Shown here piece by piece: positions 18,911 through 29,240 of a stretch of 43,171 nucleotides of DNA. A program made the position numbers and the translations under genes. Position 1 is the first letter of the stretch. Each line of letters opens with the position of its first letter. The notes beneath the pieces were generated by a model. The model had not been told where the DNA came from. It did no database searches and saw only the letters and a list, made by a program, of their open reading frames with translations. Source of the DNA: Sphaerosporella brunnea (Eukaryota; Ascomycota; Pezizomycetes; Pezizales; Pyronemataceae); contig VXIS01000377.1 in assembly GCA_008704415.1 (NCBI GenBank), forward strand, positions 1-43,171, written 5' to 3'.

Positions 18911-19191
18911 TGTAACGGGACAGGCGCGAGGAAACGTCCAAGGTACGTAGCTTTCGAGGCAAGGACCGGAGGCAGGAGGACAAGGACAAGAGGCAGAAGA
19001 AGACGAGACAAGACAAGGTGGTTCAAGGTTACTAGGTTCGCTAGTATACAAGACGTTCTGTAAAGAAGAGAAGAAGAAAAGAAACAAAAACAAGTGAAAC
19101 CTCGCTATTTATGCTTTCCCGTCACGTGACCGCGCGTCACGTGACACCGTAACCCTAGCGCCGAGCCACCCCTTAACCTTGAGCCGTGACA
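18911..19191 (-). repeat. Element B 5' LTR and promoter
   Basis: 281 bp. It starts on the minus strand at 19191 with TGTCACGGCTCAAGG. It contains a one-base-altered telomere-like motif near 19148-19158, two CACGTG sites, a TATA-like box at 19113-19105 and the presumed RNA start around 19061. The 3' edge is at 18911. Confidence 0.95.
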
Positions 19192-19195
19192 GTTG

Positions 19196-19926
19196 TCCCT
19201 CCAAAATTGGACTTTCCATGATGCAATGATCTCCGCGGCGTCCCAGTGACGCAAATATTCAAGGGCTTCGACTATCTCACTATTCAAGGGCGCTCTCCTG
19301 TCGGAAAGCGTAAGCTTTGCGCCGCTCAAAATACGTTCTACTTGAAGAAAACCTCGTCGATCCACTTGCCACCTGTATTGTGCGTTCGAAGCAAATCATC
19401 GATGCGGGGGTAAGGAGACTGCAAAATTTCCGAAATTTTTCGTGCTCTACATGGGAGAAGCTATCATGTGCACATGCTATCCAATCGCACAATGCGCGCT
19501 TGAATTGCGAAAGATTGAGTCAGAGTTGCTCAGGCTTACCAACATGACCCGCTGTCTCCGCCCAGGTGTGGCCATTCTTCCCAATGGGGGGATATTTGAG
19601 CAGATGTAGGCTTGCTTTGTCTGTTGAGCATCCGCTGATTCTATATTCTCGCACCTCCGGGTCTGGACCTTTGCACTCACTGCACCTCCACCACTCTTGC
19701 CCATCACGCTGAAACGTGACCCCATACAAAAGCAGTGGGAGGTCAGCGGCCACTTTTGTGAGCCTCGTCCCTCCGTAGGAGTCCCGGTCACAGCATTCAG
19801 TCCGCGCTTCAAGTTTCCCCTTCTCCTTGGGGTACCTATTGCCTTCCCGGTGATATCAAAAACAGCAGGGGGCTTAACAGAAAGAGACATCAATCGGCCC
19901 GGTTGGGAGTTCGCACTGTGACTCAT
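19196..19926 (-). pseudogene. BED-hAT transposase pseudogene, catalytic core deleted
   Basis: On the minus strand: a BED-like zinc-finger region (WWRCSECKG...SGCSTDKASLHLLK, about 19700-19590), a linker, then SQFKRALCDWIACAHDSFSHVE, typical of the start of the hAT transposase body, and ERTIQ. One stop (TGA 19522-19520) interrupts an otherwise continuous frame between QL and LNLSQF. Directly after ERTIQ the frame shifts and the sequence jumps to the C-terminal hAT dimerisation region (VERILSGAKLTLSDRRAPL, EALEYLRHW). Several hundred residues with the DDE catalytic core are thus missing. Element B then inserted just after the sequence for WRD. hAT transposases cut and paste elements with 8-bp duplications. 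This copy cannot do so. Confidence 0.75.
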
Positions 19927-19952
19927 CTTATCCAGTATCTTGACTATCCGGA

Positions 19953-20154
19953 GACTCGAAACAGCCGCGGCCGGAACGCCCCACCTAAAACCCTGCCTTC
20001 GTGGCGAAACAGGTTATCCATAACGCCCGTAGAATTCGCCTCCGGGAAACTGCTCTTCTTCTATCAGACACTTTACGCAAATACCAGCGGGTTAGAGCTT
20101 TTTCTTACCTATCCGGGAATTTGATTGCTGCAAGGCCAAGGCTATCACACGCCC
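19953..20154. repeat. Copy of the repeat found at the palindrome centre
   Basis: Matches 39573-39760 almost base for base, from GACTCGAAACAGCCG to CTATCACACGCCC, except for a 14-base insertion here (near 19974-19988) and scattered changes. A shorter related core (GAAGTCCCCAATGACGCCGTGTCGTT) lies at about 12894-12928. This is a dispersed repeat of unknown type. Confidence 0.75.
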
Positions 20155-20337
20155 TTGAACGGCCAGCAGGGGATCGTCGTTGTGTTGGCGACGGTCGGTA
20201 CCCGTGCCGCCAATATCAACACTCTCAGAACTGCGTTAGCCTCACACGGCATCTATCTTCGCGACCACACCGACGAGTTGCTGTTCAGCGAATGAACATA
20301 GTACTTTTTTTTTTTTTTTAATTTTTTTTTTTTTTTT

Positions 20338-21628
20338 CGGCAAACCTTTGATATACCCCCCATTTTGAAACGTTCCACCGAAATACCCCCGGCGGCGTGA
20401 ATCCTCCAAAATGCCCCTGCTTCCAACCGAGTGCCCCGCCGTGTTGCCGCAACCCCAACTCAACACTGGCCGCTCCCCTTCGTAGCAAACCTCCCCCCGC
20501 CCTTTCCACAACGTTCACCACCACCACCACCACCACCACCACCACCACCAACACATCTACGTACCCTCTCGCGCCCCAGGATGGTTGTGCAGCAAGGCGA
20601 GGAGTTTGACAGCTTACTGCTGTTCAAGCAAGCGGTCGCCGACTGGGCAATTGCAGACAAGTTTCAGCCAAGAACTGTCAAGAGCGAAAAGTAAGTAGCA
20701 GGCTAGCCGGCTGCTGGCTGCCAGTGCTCTGTTAGTGTAGCGGTGTCCCAGACTGACATGTCGCTGCAGGAAGCGAGTGGTTTTGGCATGCGCTGCAAAT
20801 AACTGTCCGTTCGGCATCCGGGCCAGCTGGAACAGCAAAAAGGAGTGCGCAGTCGTTGCAACGGTCAAGGAAAAACATACTTGCGTGGGTGCAGAGCCTG
20901 AGGCGTCGCGAAGCATTCCATCCTTCCAGAGGTGGCTGTGACGTGTTCTACCAACGACAATCTTCATCAGCAAAGCTACAACTCCGCGCTCTATCATTGA
21001 AGCGGTCCAGCTTAAGTTTCAGGTAGGATGAACTTGAGCAAAATCATGATGGGTTACTGACGAGAAAATTCTAGATCCCATGCGGCCATGCGGTTGCTTT
21101 GATCAACAAGCTGCGGCTGAGTCCCCGTGACTTTATTCCAGAGTTCTTCAGTCTTCAAACATATCGAGACACCTACAGCACTATTCTACTTCCGGTGTCA
21201 GTGGATCATCTGGATGTATGCGCTGATTGCGAGCCCCCGTTACAGCAAAAGCCACGCGGACGGCCTCAATAACGGCGTCTGAGAAAGGGCGAAAGACAGA
21301 GGAAGAAGAACGAGGCCAGAGCTGTTGCTCGCGCAACAGCTGTAGGTGCGCCAGTCGATCTTCCGGATCATGCGCCACAGCGATGTGGGCAATATGGTGG
21401 AGTCGGACACAACAAGCGAAGCTGTCAAGATGTGCCAGAAGTACCACTTGTAGGGGAAATAGCCTTCTAAAAACTTGAAAAAATTGCCTGAGTTGACAAG
21501 CGGCAAATTTGAGTTGCGGCGACACAGCGAGGTACTCGGTTGAATGGAGGGGCATTTTGGAGGATTCAGGCCGCCGGGGGTATTTCGGTGGAACGTTTCA
21601 AAATGGGGGGTATTTTAAAGGTTTGCCG
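20338..21628 (+). mobile_element. Mutator-like element (MULE), internally deleted, 1.29 kb
   Basis: Terminal inverted repeats of about 85 bases: CGGCAAACCTTT at 20338 and its complement ending at 21628, with the block CCCCCCATTTTGAAACG and onward nearly identical in both. Both sides are flanked by T runs, 10 Ts on the right, which would fit a 9-10 bp target duplication in a poly-T site. The interior carries the two ends of a MULE transposase gene but not the catalytic middle. Confidence 0.8.
20581..21470 (+). pseudogene. MULE transposase gene lacking the DDE domain
   Basis: The ATG at 20581 starts EFDSLLLFKQAVADWAIADK, then an intron 20692-20769 (GTAAGT...CTGCAG), then KRVVLACAANNCPFGIRA and EKHTCVG. 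This is the C2HC zinc finger (FAR1/WRKY-GCM1 type) at the front of MULE transposases. A TGA at 20939-20941 (R-to-stop compatible) interrupts the frame before LPTTIFISKATTPRSI. After CAG, a GT...TAG stretch (about 21022-21074) leads straight to IPCGHAVALINKLRL, the end of the SWIM zinc finger that normally follows the DDE domain. Further on, after a stop, are a basic stretch (KGERQRKKNE) and a zinc-knuckle remnant CGQYGGVGHNKRSC, whose second Cys is Tyr. The deletion thus removed the catalytic domain and kept the DNA-binding ends. Confidence 0.7.
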
Positions 21629-21646
21629 TTTTTTTTTTCATTATTA

Positions 21647-21894
21647 CCGTATTATCTCACTTAAGAGTCACACTTTTAAGCGGTCTTGGCGCGTGCCAGC
21701 GAGTCTTCAACTCACTCCAAAATGTATGAAATATTTTCTATGTGCGATTCTGAGGCGCTTTAAGTAATCTTTTTGCTGGCAAAAATTAAAGATGGCCTGA
21801 TTTCGAGCTTTTGGAGCCTTAAAAGTCGAAAAAATTCTTGATTAGTGTGAAAATTGCCTGATTAGGGGTGTGACTCTTAAGTGAGATAATACGG
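21647..21894. mobile_element. MITE 1, Tc1/mariner-like (TA flanks)
   Basis: 248 bp between TA dinucleotides (21645-21646 and 21895-21896). The terminal inverted repeats are about 28 bp and nearly perfect, starting CCGTATTATCTCACTTAAG. No coding capacity. It lies 18 bases from the MULE end. Confidence 0.8.
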
Positions 21895-21896
21895 TA

Positions 21897-21985
21897 TTAT
21901 TTTTTTTATTTTATTTTTTTATTTTTTTTTGTTTGTTTTTATTATTATTATTATTATTATTATTTTTTTATTTTTTTTCAGCCCT
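21897..21985. repeat. T-rich and ATT microsatellite
   Basis: Runs of T broken by A and G, plus about seven ATT units near 21940-21963. Simple sequence without other signals. Confidence 0.8.
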
Positions 21986-22280
21986 TTGTTTTTTCTGCTT
22001 TTCGTGAATCAAAAGTTTTTATGGAAATATTGACGAGGTGGGTGTAACTGGGTAAATGTTACAGTGCCATGAAGTTTACACAAGGCATCTGGGAAAGAAA
22101 TCGCGTGATAACTCGGCATCGTGGCTTACGCAGCCTCCTTTGTCAATGTTGGTTGCGCTTCTCGGACGTCAATATGCTTTGTAGATGCCTTTGAAATGCC
22201 TGAGACAATGGATTGAATGTAGTTACTGAGCCTGCAGAATCACAGCTCCGTTGGACCAAACGATGCTGCGTATCATCCAA

Positions 22281-22612
22281 GATGGTTACATGTCATCGGC
22301 GATGGTTACACCACACTGTTCCCAAATACACGCAAGTTTTCGTACCATCCGTGACCGTTACATGTCATCGGCGATGGTTACACCCATATACATATACCCA
22401 CGAGTGTTCGTGCCATCCGTGATGGTCACATCTCATCGGTAATGGTTACACCACCCTGTACCCAAATACCCGCGAGTTTTCGTGCCATCCGTGATGGTTA
22501 CATTTCATCGGTGATGGTTACACCACCCTGTACACAAATACCCGCGAGTTTTCGTGCCATCCGAGATGGTTACATGTCATCCGCAGAGGTTACAGCACCC
22601 CGCACCCCCGTG
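22281..22612. repeat. 72-bp minisatellite, about 4.6 units
   Basis: Units begin at 22281, 22353, 22421, 22493 and 22565 with GATGGTTACATGTCATCGG, continue CCACCCTGTACCCAAATAC and end CGTGCCATCC. One unit is 68 bases; the rest are 72. Because 72 is a multiple of 3, long open frames arise on the plus strand, which I do not take as genes. A further degenerate stretch lies at 23600-23695. Confidence 0.85.
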
Positions 22613-22632
22613 TTTTTTGTCATATGTACTAC

Positions 22633-23181
22633 TTACACAGCAGGGTTGCCCTTCCGTTTTTTCAAGATTTCTTGAGCAATAACTTCCAGGTCCCCCGGTT
22701 CCTCCCCTTTAGCTTTTGCCTCTTCAACCTGCTCCTTCGCCTTCGCCCTATCCTGGCTTAACTTTACTCTCTCCCCAATTTCCTCCCTGTGCTTTTTTCT
22801 ATATTTCCCCTGCCTTTCTTGTTTCTTGGCCTCCGTGCTCGCTATTTTCAGTTAGGCACAGCTATGGGTTTATATATTCACGTTGTATTTACCTCCCTGC
22901 TCCATTTTGTCCTCATAGTATTTATTATGGGCATCCCAAAACCCAACCCCCTTCTTCTTGTCCGCATAGTAGGCTTTCCCTTTCTTCACAATCGCCTTCA
23001 CATGGATGGTTATGGCTTGCTCATTATTTTTGCTGGCAAAGGTAACAGGACACTCTTCTACAGGGCACCAGTCAGTCCCCACAGTTTCCTTGTGACCACC
23101 TGGGACAATTGGGCAAACAACAGGCTGGGGGGGTGCAATAGCTCGCTTGCCGGCACGCTTCCTCGATTTATTGACTGCCAT
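22633..23181 (-). CDS. Unknown basic protein, two exons, 165 residues
   Basis: Minus strand: exon 1 23181-22893, intron 22892-22842 (51 bp; GTAAAT, CTAAC branch site, AATAG), exon 2 22841-22633 ending TAA. The splice keeps the frame and joins two stretches that both look coding. Family not recognised. The N-terminus is basic (NKSRKRAGKRA, a possible nuclear signal). Residues about 37-60 hold a C-x4-C (WCPVEECPVTF) followed by histidines, a possible small zinc-binding fold. The C-terminal half is highly charged and probably a long helix (EAKKQERQGKYRKK, RAKAKEQVEEAKAKGEE). The gene sits between two blocks of the 72-bp repeat, so it may have come in as an insertion into that repeat. Likely real, function unknown. 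Confidence 0.55.
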
Positions 23182-23599
23182 GATTTCTGTGGACAGGAAC
23201 TTGAAATTAGCCCCGCTATTCTAAAGACCCGGCTGTAAACCATACCGTTGTGCTTCAAGTAGGTGGTCACGACACGTGAGTGTGCAGGTGTAGGTGAGTA
23301 GGTGGTCGCGTCTGGTGGTGGTGGTGGAGAGGCGTCGCGGTGGTGAAGAGGCGTCGCGATAAATCTACAGATACCCCACTACCATCTCCGACACTATTAC
23401 CAAGTAGACAAAGTGCGAGAAAGCTCGAGCTCGGATCTTTGTTTCTAGACTTAAGCTCAAAAGTGTTGCCGTAGTAAAAGAAAGTGGAGAAATCCAGTTT
23501 TGGTTGCATAGTTGGAGTGGTCGGACAGGGTTTCTGAGTGTCCGGATACTTACAAATCCGGGTAGTTCCTCTTGATCACTTTGATGCTTACGTGTGTTG

Positions 23600-23695
23600 A
23601 TGTCATCTATGATAATTACACCCATATACCTGCGAGTTTTCGGAGCATCCGCAATGGTTACATGTCATCGGCAATGATTACACCCATCTGTGTTA
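23600..23695. repeat. Outlying units of the 72-bp repeat
   Basis: Two degenerate units (TGCGAGTTTTCGGAGCATCC, AATGGTTACATGTCATCGG) in the same orientation as the main array, about 1 kb away. The gene at 22633-23181 lies between. Confidence 0.7.
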
Positions 23696-23699
23696 TGGC

Positions 23700-24942
23700 G
23701 ATGTACAATGCCATTCAAGGCGCTCATTCTAAACACTCGCTCTCGCCTAACTGTGGTGCTCTAGCGATTTGCAATACGAAGAAGGACCCAACGATGCATC
23801 GAGCTTAACACAAAGTCTTTGCGTCGACAAAACACCTCAGCCACCGTGGAGAGAGGCCGCCTCTCGTGGCTAGTTACCATGCGTTGGCTCGCCGCTGCCA
23901 GTTGGGGAAGGAACGGTCTCCATCGTCTCACCAGCCCTCACCCTTGTGTCTTCAAAAAAAAAACCCCCCGGCCACATTACGAACGTTGCTGGACGCCCGG
24001 GCCATCCGATTTCGCCGGTCGACACCTTGATCATGCGTTTCTTCCATTTCCCCAGATGAGAGACGGCGGCTGCAGCAACACCACCGCGCGATGAAGATGA
24101 GCCCTCAGCAAACGTGAGCTCGTGTTCTTGATCCCCAATAGCTGCGGGATAAATAGAGAAGAAAGTGATGGAACCAGGAATGGCCGCCCGCGTCGGCGAA
24201 GGACGTGCTTCCTCAATGAGGGAGCACTCCGGGAATTATGGTGGAGGTTCGTGGGGCCTCCGAGTGTTTGTCCGGTCTCCCGAGTGGAGACATATGTCGA
24301 CATTTCAGGTATATAATATCAGGAGGCATATCCTCCCATCCTCCTGGCTGGACCATTACATCTCCCAGAACACTGTTCTCTCCTCTTTCCTCCCTCGTTA
24401 CACCTCCTCCGCCGATTACTTTCTATTCTCGTCGCTTGCTTTGAATAAATGAGTGCTCACCAGTGAGTGAAGCAAGTGAAGAGAACTGCAACAGGAAAAC
24501 CTGTAGTAAGTACCATGGGTCCGGCAACGCAAAAAACGCCAGTGTAGCGAAAAGCCACCTTCCTCAGGCCTCGGTGCGCGTCAACTACTGAGCCAGACGT
24601 GTCAACGCGGTGACGAACAACGCGACGAACAATGCGTGGATGGCAGCATTAAAGGCATACACCGAGGCGCAGGGACAGACGCCGCGACCAGTACGCGCTC
24701 CCAACATCTTGCCGGGCTTGAAGATATCTCTTGTTCCACAGCGGCCCTGTGTGCAATGCTATACGTTGCGGTGCACTGCCGAGGCTCTCCGTCTTGCAAC
24801 AGTTCCACCGTTCCGGTTTGTGCAATCGCCAACTCTTCAAGTCCCGCGTGGCGTCGGGGATCTGCCATCCTCCAAGCGCGACAAGACGTTTTGTGTACCC
24901 AGCCGCCCTACCATAGTCAGATATACACAGAATATCCGGTTG
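23700..24942. other. No gene recognised
   Basis: Several open frames of 60-150 codons on both strands overlap one another and show no family motif. A possible weak coding stretch lies around 24610-24940. Nothing here can be supported as a gene from sequence alone. Confidence 0.3.
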
Positions 24943-24957
24943 TAACCCTAACCCTAA
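24943..24957 (-). repeat. Interstitial telomeric tract
   Basis: TAACCCTAACCCTAA, two and a half units in CCCTAA orientation. Confidence 0.75.
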
Positions 24958-26208
24958 GTTATAACGGACGTGAACTGAAGAGGCTGATTTTCTCCACCAT
25001 CCAAACTGCTCTACAGTTCATATTTAAACAGCCGCATTTCCCCCTCTTTTTGGCCTGCTTTCAGCTGTCACAAGTCTAATTCGCCGTGGTGGAAGGTTTT
25101 ATATTGGGTGAACACGATGTTCGGCCACGGAAGTGGCCGAAGCCCCACGGTTTTCACAACAATTGCCGTCCGCCTGTGTACGATCTTCTGAGCACCAGCC
25201 CGTCTATACGGCGGCATTTCTGTAGGAATAGCCAAGCACACGAAGCCAAATGATTCTAACACGTTCCTACAGATTTTTCTCTCCTTTGTGGTGGTGCGCG
25301 CACGCTTGCCGGCTCTGCCGCTCTGTGGTGGACGGGCGCGGTTAACCATCACACATATGGTAGACTTCCTCCACAATTCCAAGGCGTAGTTTTGCTTTAC
25401 GTGGAATAGAGTGCGTTGCAAGGAATAGTTATGGGCTACAGCGCATCAAAGTGGTTATTTTTTTAATTTTTTTCTTCTTCTCTTTACGATTGTGTTTTTT
25501 GTAGGCGGGTACGGGCGAGGTTGGGGGTGCGGGGGGGGGGGGCGCGGTGCGGTGCGGACCCGGGCGCGCGTTACTCAGGTATCAGGCCAGCCCGGGGCTG
25601 GCCTGAAACCGCGACTGGCCTGCAAAAAGGCGTATCCACCAAGCTGAACGCCTGGTAATGAAACAACTTGACGTTGCTGTCATCTCAGGACCTAGCGTGT
25701 CCATATCTGACCAGTTTGTTTTCTGACACTCTGGACAAAAAGTTGAAACGGTTGTTTTCTGCTGGTGCCTCCGGTGGTTGGATGACGCCTTATTAGGGTT
25801 ATGGCAAGTTCTTCTTTCAGACGAAACCGTGCTGACAGGTCCCATGGAGGGAACAAAGGAGTCTTCAAATCGAATTCCTTGGACTGTGACAAGATGAACA
25901 CACGAACATTTTAGGCCGGGCGGCCTGATCACGTGGGGTAGAAATCTATAGCATGGCTGATAATCCCGCACAACATAAAACGCGACTGTCGTAGCATGAT
26001 ATCGGGAGTGCACAAGTCTTCGGAACGGCTTCATCGGTGGTCACTCGGCGCTGCGGCCGCTACGCCGCAGTTTGAGCGACACTAGGACTTGTCCCAAATT
26101 ACAACGATACTCCAAACTATCAATTCCGCCTAGCAAGATACAAATCAACCTCATTTGGCGCCACCTTCTCAAGACTCCCCCGACACATATACTTCTTTCC
26201 TCCGCAAT
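24958..26208. other. Gene-poor stretch with a possible transposase tail
   Basis: On the minus strand, 26034-25600 gives RFRLKEELAITLIRR in one frame and STFCPECQK...SSCFITRRSAW in another. This faintly recalls the C-terminus of piggyBac-type transposases, but the frames do not join and the cysteine pattern is incomplete. Positions 25520-25570 are G/C-rich simple sequence. No functional gene is claimed. Confidence 0.25.
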
Positions 26209-26733
26209 CTACCGAAGGGTATGAGCAACATCAACCTCTAATGTCCGTATCGAAATTGCCCAGCACAATCTGTGCGCCTCCTTAACCACCTCCTTCAACC
26301 GACACCAATCGCCATGCGACATAAGGTCCTCGTCCCATATGAGAGAGATATGGACGTCACCCCAGTCGCTGAACATATTGTCTTTGCTACGAGCTATCTG
26401 GCGATCTAACGTGGGTCTTAAGACCATGGATGTCCATGACTGCGCCATCCTACACGTCTCTTCGAGCGCCAGACACTCCTCGTAGCTATCCAGGCAATCG
26501 ACTATGAGGTTGCCGAGTTCCTGGGGAAGGTCGGTTATGTTTGTAGGCGATTGGGGCGTTGGGTCTCCGGTTGTCCGAGTACGGAGGGTCAGCTGTTGCG
26601 AAGGTTGGGAACCTGTGGATACAAGGGGTGGAGAATCGAATGTCACGGTCCGTGTCCAAACTTGTACTGGTGCTGCGAATTGCATCGTAACGCGCACCCT
26701 GTATGAGTCTGATAGACGGCGAGTGGATGGCAT
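26209..26733 (-). CDS. F-box-like protein, 174 residues
   Basis: Minus-strand frame. I prefer the ATG at 26733-26731 (MPSTRRLSDSYRVRV), because the 59 codons upstream look like leader; the frame is open to 26910. Residues 1-60 are basic and Ser/Thr-rich. Residues about 65-110 read NITDLPQELGNLIVDCLDS, then EECLALEETCRMAQSW, matching the LPxEL...I...L...AL...C pattern of an F-box. F-box proteins bring substrates to SCF ubiquitin ligases through Skp1 (family knowledge). No C-terminal repeat domain is seen; the protein ends shortly after with a helical stretch (LKEVVKEAHRLCWAI). It could be a short F-box protein or the first part of a longer, truncated one. Confidence 0.5.
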   Translation of the reverse strand: MPSTRRLSDSYRVRVTMQFAAPVQVWTRTVTFDSPPLVSTGSQPSQQLTLRTRTTGDPTPQSPTNITDLPQELGNLIVDCLDSYEECLALEETCRMAQSWTSMVLRPTLDRQIARSKDNMFSDWGDVHISLIWDEDLMSHGDWCRLKEVVKEAHRLCWAISIRTLEVDVAHTLR

Positions 26734-26910
26734 CTTGCGGAACTGATACTGGATAGTATGGAGTTGATAGCTTTTGGAGCGAATCCAGCCCGTTTTATTT
26801 ATCTTTATTGTTTCGTTTGGGCATGATGAAATTATTGGCGGGCATCCTGATGCAAAATATTCAAGTTGGTGTTGCCAGGCGTTTGAGATTGTTGAATCAC
26901 GACACAACAC

Positions 26911-27996
26911 GAACAGATTTTAAGCTCCAGTGCTACTTCTTCCGGTGCACAGCATGGGGTTGGTTGCTCCGGCCTTGTGAATGAAAGGGAATTGGTAATA
27001 TCGGCTTGGACAAATCATAATTTATTAGTCGCCCTTCAGCACGTCATGGTTGAGCTGTGCCATTTATCACACGGCCAGCCTACTCGGTAGACAGAATTTT
27101 AGTGCGTACTATCCAACATCTATGATTCTTTTGCACAGTCTGTACCACAAGTGAATCGTCAACACTTGAAAGCTCAGAGTCAACTGTCACCCAGGCCATG
27201 ACCGATAAGGTCTTAAGGTTAACCAATCTGGGTACGTTCGAGTGTTCGCTGGGATGTGATGGGTCGCAAAGGGGCACGAATTCTGTCATTCAAGTAAACA
27301 GGCTTGACAGGGCTTAGGAATCCACTCGGCTGAATGCTTTCGGATTCCATAGTAGCGCTCGGTGGTGACCTTTGCGACTTTATCGACCCGGCGGTGTTTT
27401 AGTCCTCGTGGTTCATCTCGGATGGAAGGCAATAAGTTTGACCATCATTCTCAATTGAGGAGTTGTTCAATGCGTCTTTCTTTCGGTTAAACTTTGCCTT
27501 CAGATCCGGTGCTTTCTCTGGATTGCTGTCGGGAAAGATCAATCATTGCTTAGACACTGCCGCGACCGCAATGCCTAGGCCCCAACACGGTACTTATGGG
27601 ACTTTCTCGCGAGTGAAGCCGTTCATCACAGTCCCAATAGTTCACTCTCAACAGTTAACGGTCTAAAGATACTGCTTACGGAGGCAGTTGAACGGATGCT
27701 GGTGGACGAGGAGCTCGGCGCAGACATCTTGTAAAGGTGTGGTTGTGGGGTTGCTGGTCTCGGAAGTTGAACAACGATACGAAAAGCCATGCACACAGAG
27801 CCAAAAAAAAAAAGGAAACCAGCACGAGCGACTGTAGATAGCCCAATTTTTACAACAAGAATTGTCCAACAGCATCCGCGCTATGTACTTATGTTATCAC
27901 CGCAGGGCCGCCACGTGAAAAAATTACACACAACGACATCCCTAAATTTTCACAATAAACCAAAGGAGCTCTGGTGAAATCTCTGCGCTGCCGCAT
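26911..27996. other. No gene recognised
   Basis: Only short overlapping frames without motifs. One small run of A (27805-27816). Confidence 0.3.
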
Positions 27997-27998
27997 TA

Positions 27999-28349
27999 GG
28001 GGAGCTCAGACTGGCGAGTTTTCGCCGGGTTTTGGGGGTAAAACTTCGCGAAGTTTTGATGTCAAAACCTCACGGAAAAACCCTTTGTGTCGAAACTTCT
28101 CCGGAGGCGGTTCTTCTTTTTTTGTAAAGTTTCGCTGGTTTCTCTCTCAGAAAGTTTCGCCGCTAGTGAACTTTTTTTTGCTCTGACTCCCCCATCCTTC
28201 GCTCGCCTAGACTCCCCCTGCTAAGAAAAACGTTTTTTTGATCTACTTTTCCCCGGGGGAGTTCAGACCAAAACCAAGTTTTCCGTCTAGTTTTAACACG
28301 AAAGCTTCACACCCAAAACCAAGCGAAAACCCGCCGGTATGAACTCCCC
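27999..28349. mobile_element. MITE 2 (TA flanks, 351 bp)
   Basis: Imperfect terminal inverted repeats of roughly 40 or more bases: GGGGAGCTCAGACTGGCGAG at the left, and at the right the reverse complement of GGGGAGTTCATACCGGCGGG. TA lies on both sides (27997-27998 and 28350-28351). The interior is rich in GTTTTG/CAAAAC and AAGTTTCG motifs and non-coding. It fits a Tc1/mariner-type MITE. Confidence 0.7.
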
Positions 28350-28351
28350 TA

Positions 28352-29117
28352 TTGTTGTGCGGGCATTATAGACCATGTGGGCAGATTAAACCACAACTCG
28401 TTTTTGGCGGGCATTGTAGGCCTTTGATCTGAAAATATTTGATGGCGGCGGGTAGATCGTCTGCTGCGTAGGCTGGCCTGCCGAGAACACCGGTCCGTAG
28501 GCCTACAGGCTATCTTCTGGGCAGGATAGAACATTTCTGTAGTCTTCTGTTAACGCGTTTGTTGAGTACCGTACTATTTTGTACGAAAGGCGATGCGCCT
28601 TGACGACGAGTGTGCTTTTGACACTACAGTTTGAGTGACCCAAGGCGACTCGAAGGACCGCGTCTTTTGGAGGAGAATGATGTGCCGCCGGCTTGCTCAC
28701 CGGGTTTCCACCGCTTTGATCCCCGCCGCCTTTGTCCTCGGGCCTTGTCAACCAAGCATCTTAGAATGAACATTCACAACCAAACCGCTACAATCCTGCG
28801 GAATCCTGAGCGGCAATTTCGGTGTGTTTCGCCTCTCAATCCTCTAGAGCCTCGCTACATATTGCAGTGTCGTGTTGACGCGCCACCTTCTTTTGTCAAT
28901 GACGCTGCTAACTCCTTATCCGGAGTTACAGCACACAATGCTCCTCTGTGGGGCACGGTCCAAGCATCCACCATACTACTCTAAATTAGGTACCTACGCT
29001 TCAACCGGTTATAGAATTGGAAGCCTTCCCGTCGCTCTATCGGGCGGAACAGAACGATCACCCATCCGCTGAATTTCCTTGTTTCGACATCAATGTTGGC
29101 GTTATATCGTCGCCAAA
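28352..29117. other. No gene recognised
   Basis: A few short frames on both strands; none has a motif or splice pattern I can support. Confidence 0.3.
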
Positions 29118-29119
29118 TA

Positions 29120-29240
29120 CCGTATTGTCCCGGTACTGAGACGATGTAGCAAAAGTCACTGCGCCCGGTGGAGAAGTCACTCAGCCCCCCTGGCAAGGCG
29201 ACTTTGCCACATTGCCTTAGTAGCTACCGGCATAATACGG
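29120..29240. mobile_element. MITE 3 (TA flanks, 121 bp)
   Basis: Terminal inverted repeats CCGTATTGTCCCGGTA and (reverse complement) CCGTATTATGCCGGTA between TA dinucleotides (29118-29119 and 29241-29242). The first seven bases are the same as in MITE 1, so they probably use related transposases. Confidence 0.65.

Larger units (their letters stand above)
13663..19191 (-). mobile_element. Element B: full-length Ty3 chromovirus, 5.5 kb
   Basis: Complete LTR retrotransposon on the minus strand: 5' LTR, primer site, gag, -1 frameshift signal, pol (protease, reverse transcriptase, RNase H, integrase, chromodomain), polypurine tract, 3' LTR. It is flanked by a 4-bp target duplication GTTG (13659-13662 and 19192-19195). 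The two LTRs differ at 3 of 281 positions, so the insertion is fairly young. Pol has two single-base frameshifts and one stop, so this copy is not autonomous. Gag looks intact. It sits in the 3' part of a hAT transposase pseudogene. Confidence 0.95.

Noticed and set aside
17672..19093. A 473-codon minus-strand open frame overlapping gag
   Set aside because: It is a shadow in another register: it lacks the zinc knuckle and capsid motifs, which are in the 385-residue gag frame, and it runs out of the LTR.
19499..19539. A 41-bp intron (GTAAGC...AAG) in the hAT pseudogene
   Set aside because: Splicing it would break the frame, while reading straight through keeps the hAT frame with only one stop codon.
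22281..22675. Plus-strand frames in the 72-bp array, or a CRISPR-like array
   Set aside because: The unit repeats along its whole length with no unique spacers, and open frames follow simply from the unit being a multiple of three.
25582..26034. Possible piggyBac transposase C-terminus on the minus strand
   Set aside because: The two suggestive stretches are in different frames, the Cys pattern is incomplete and no terminal repeats were found.
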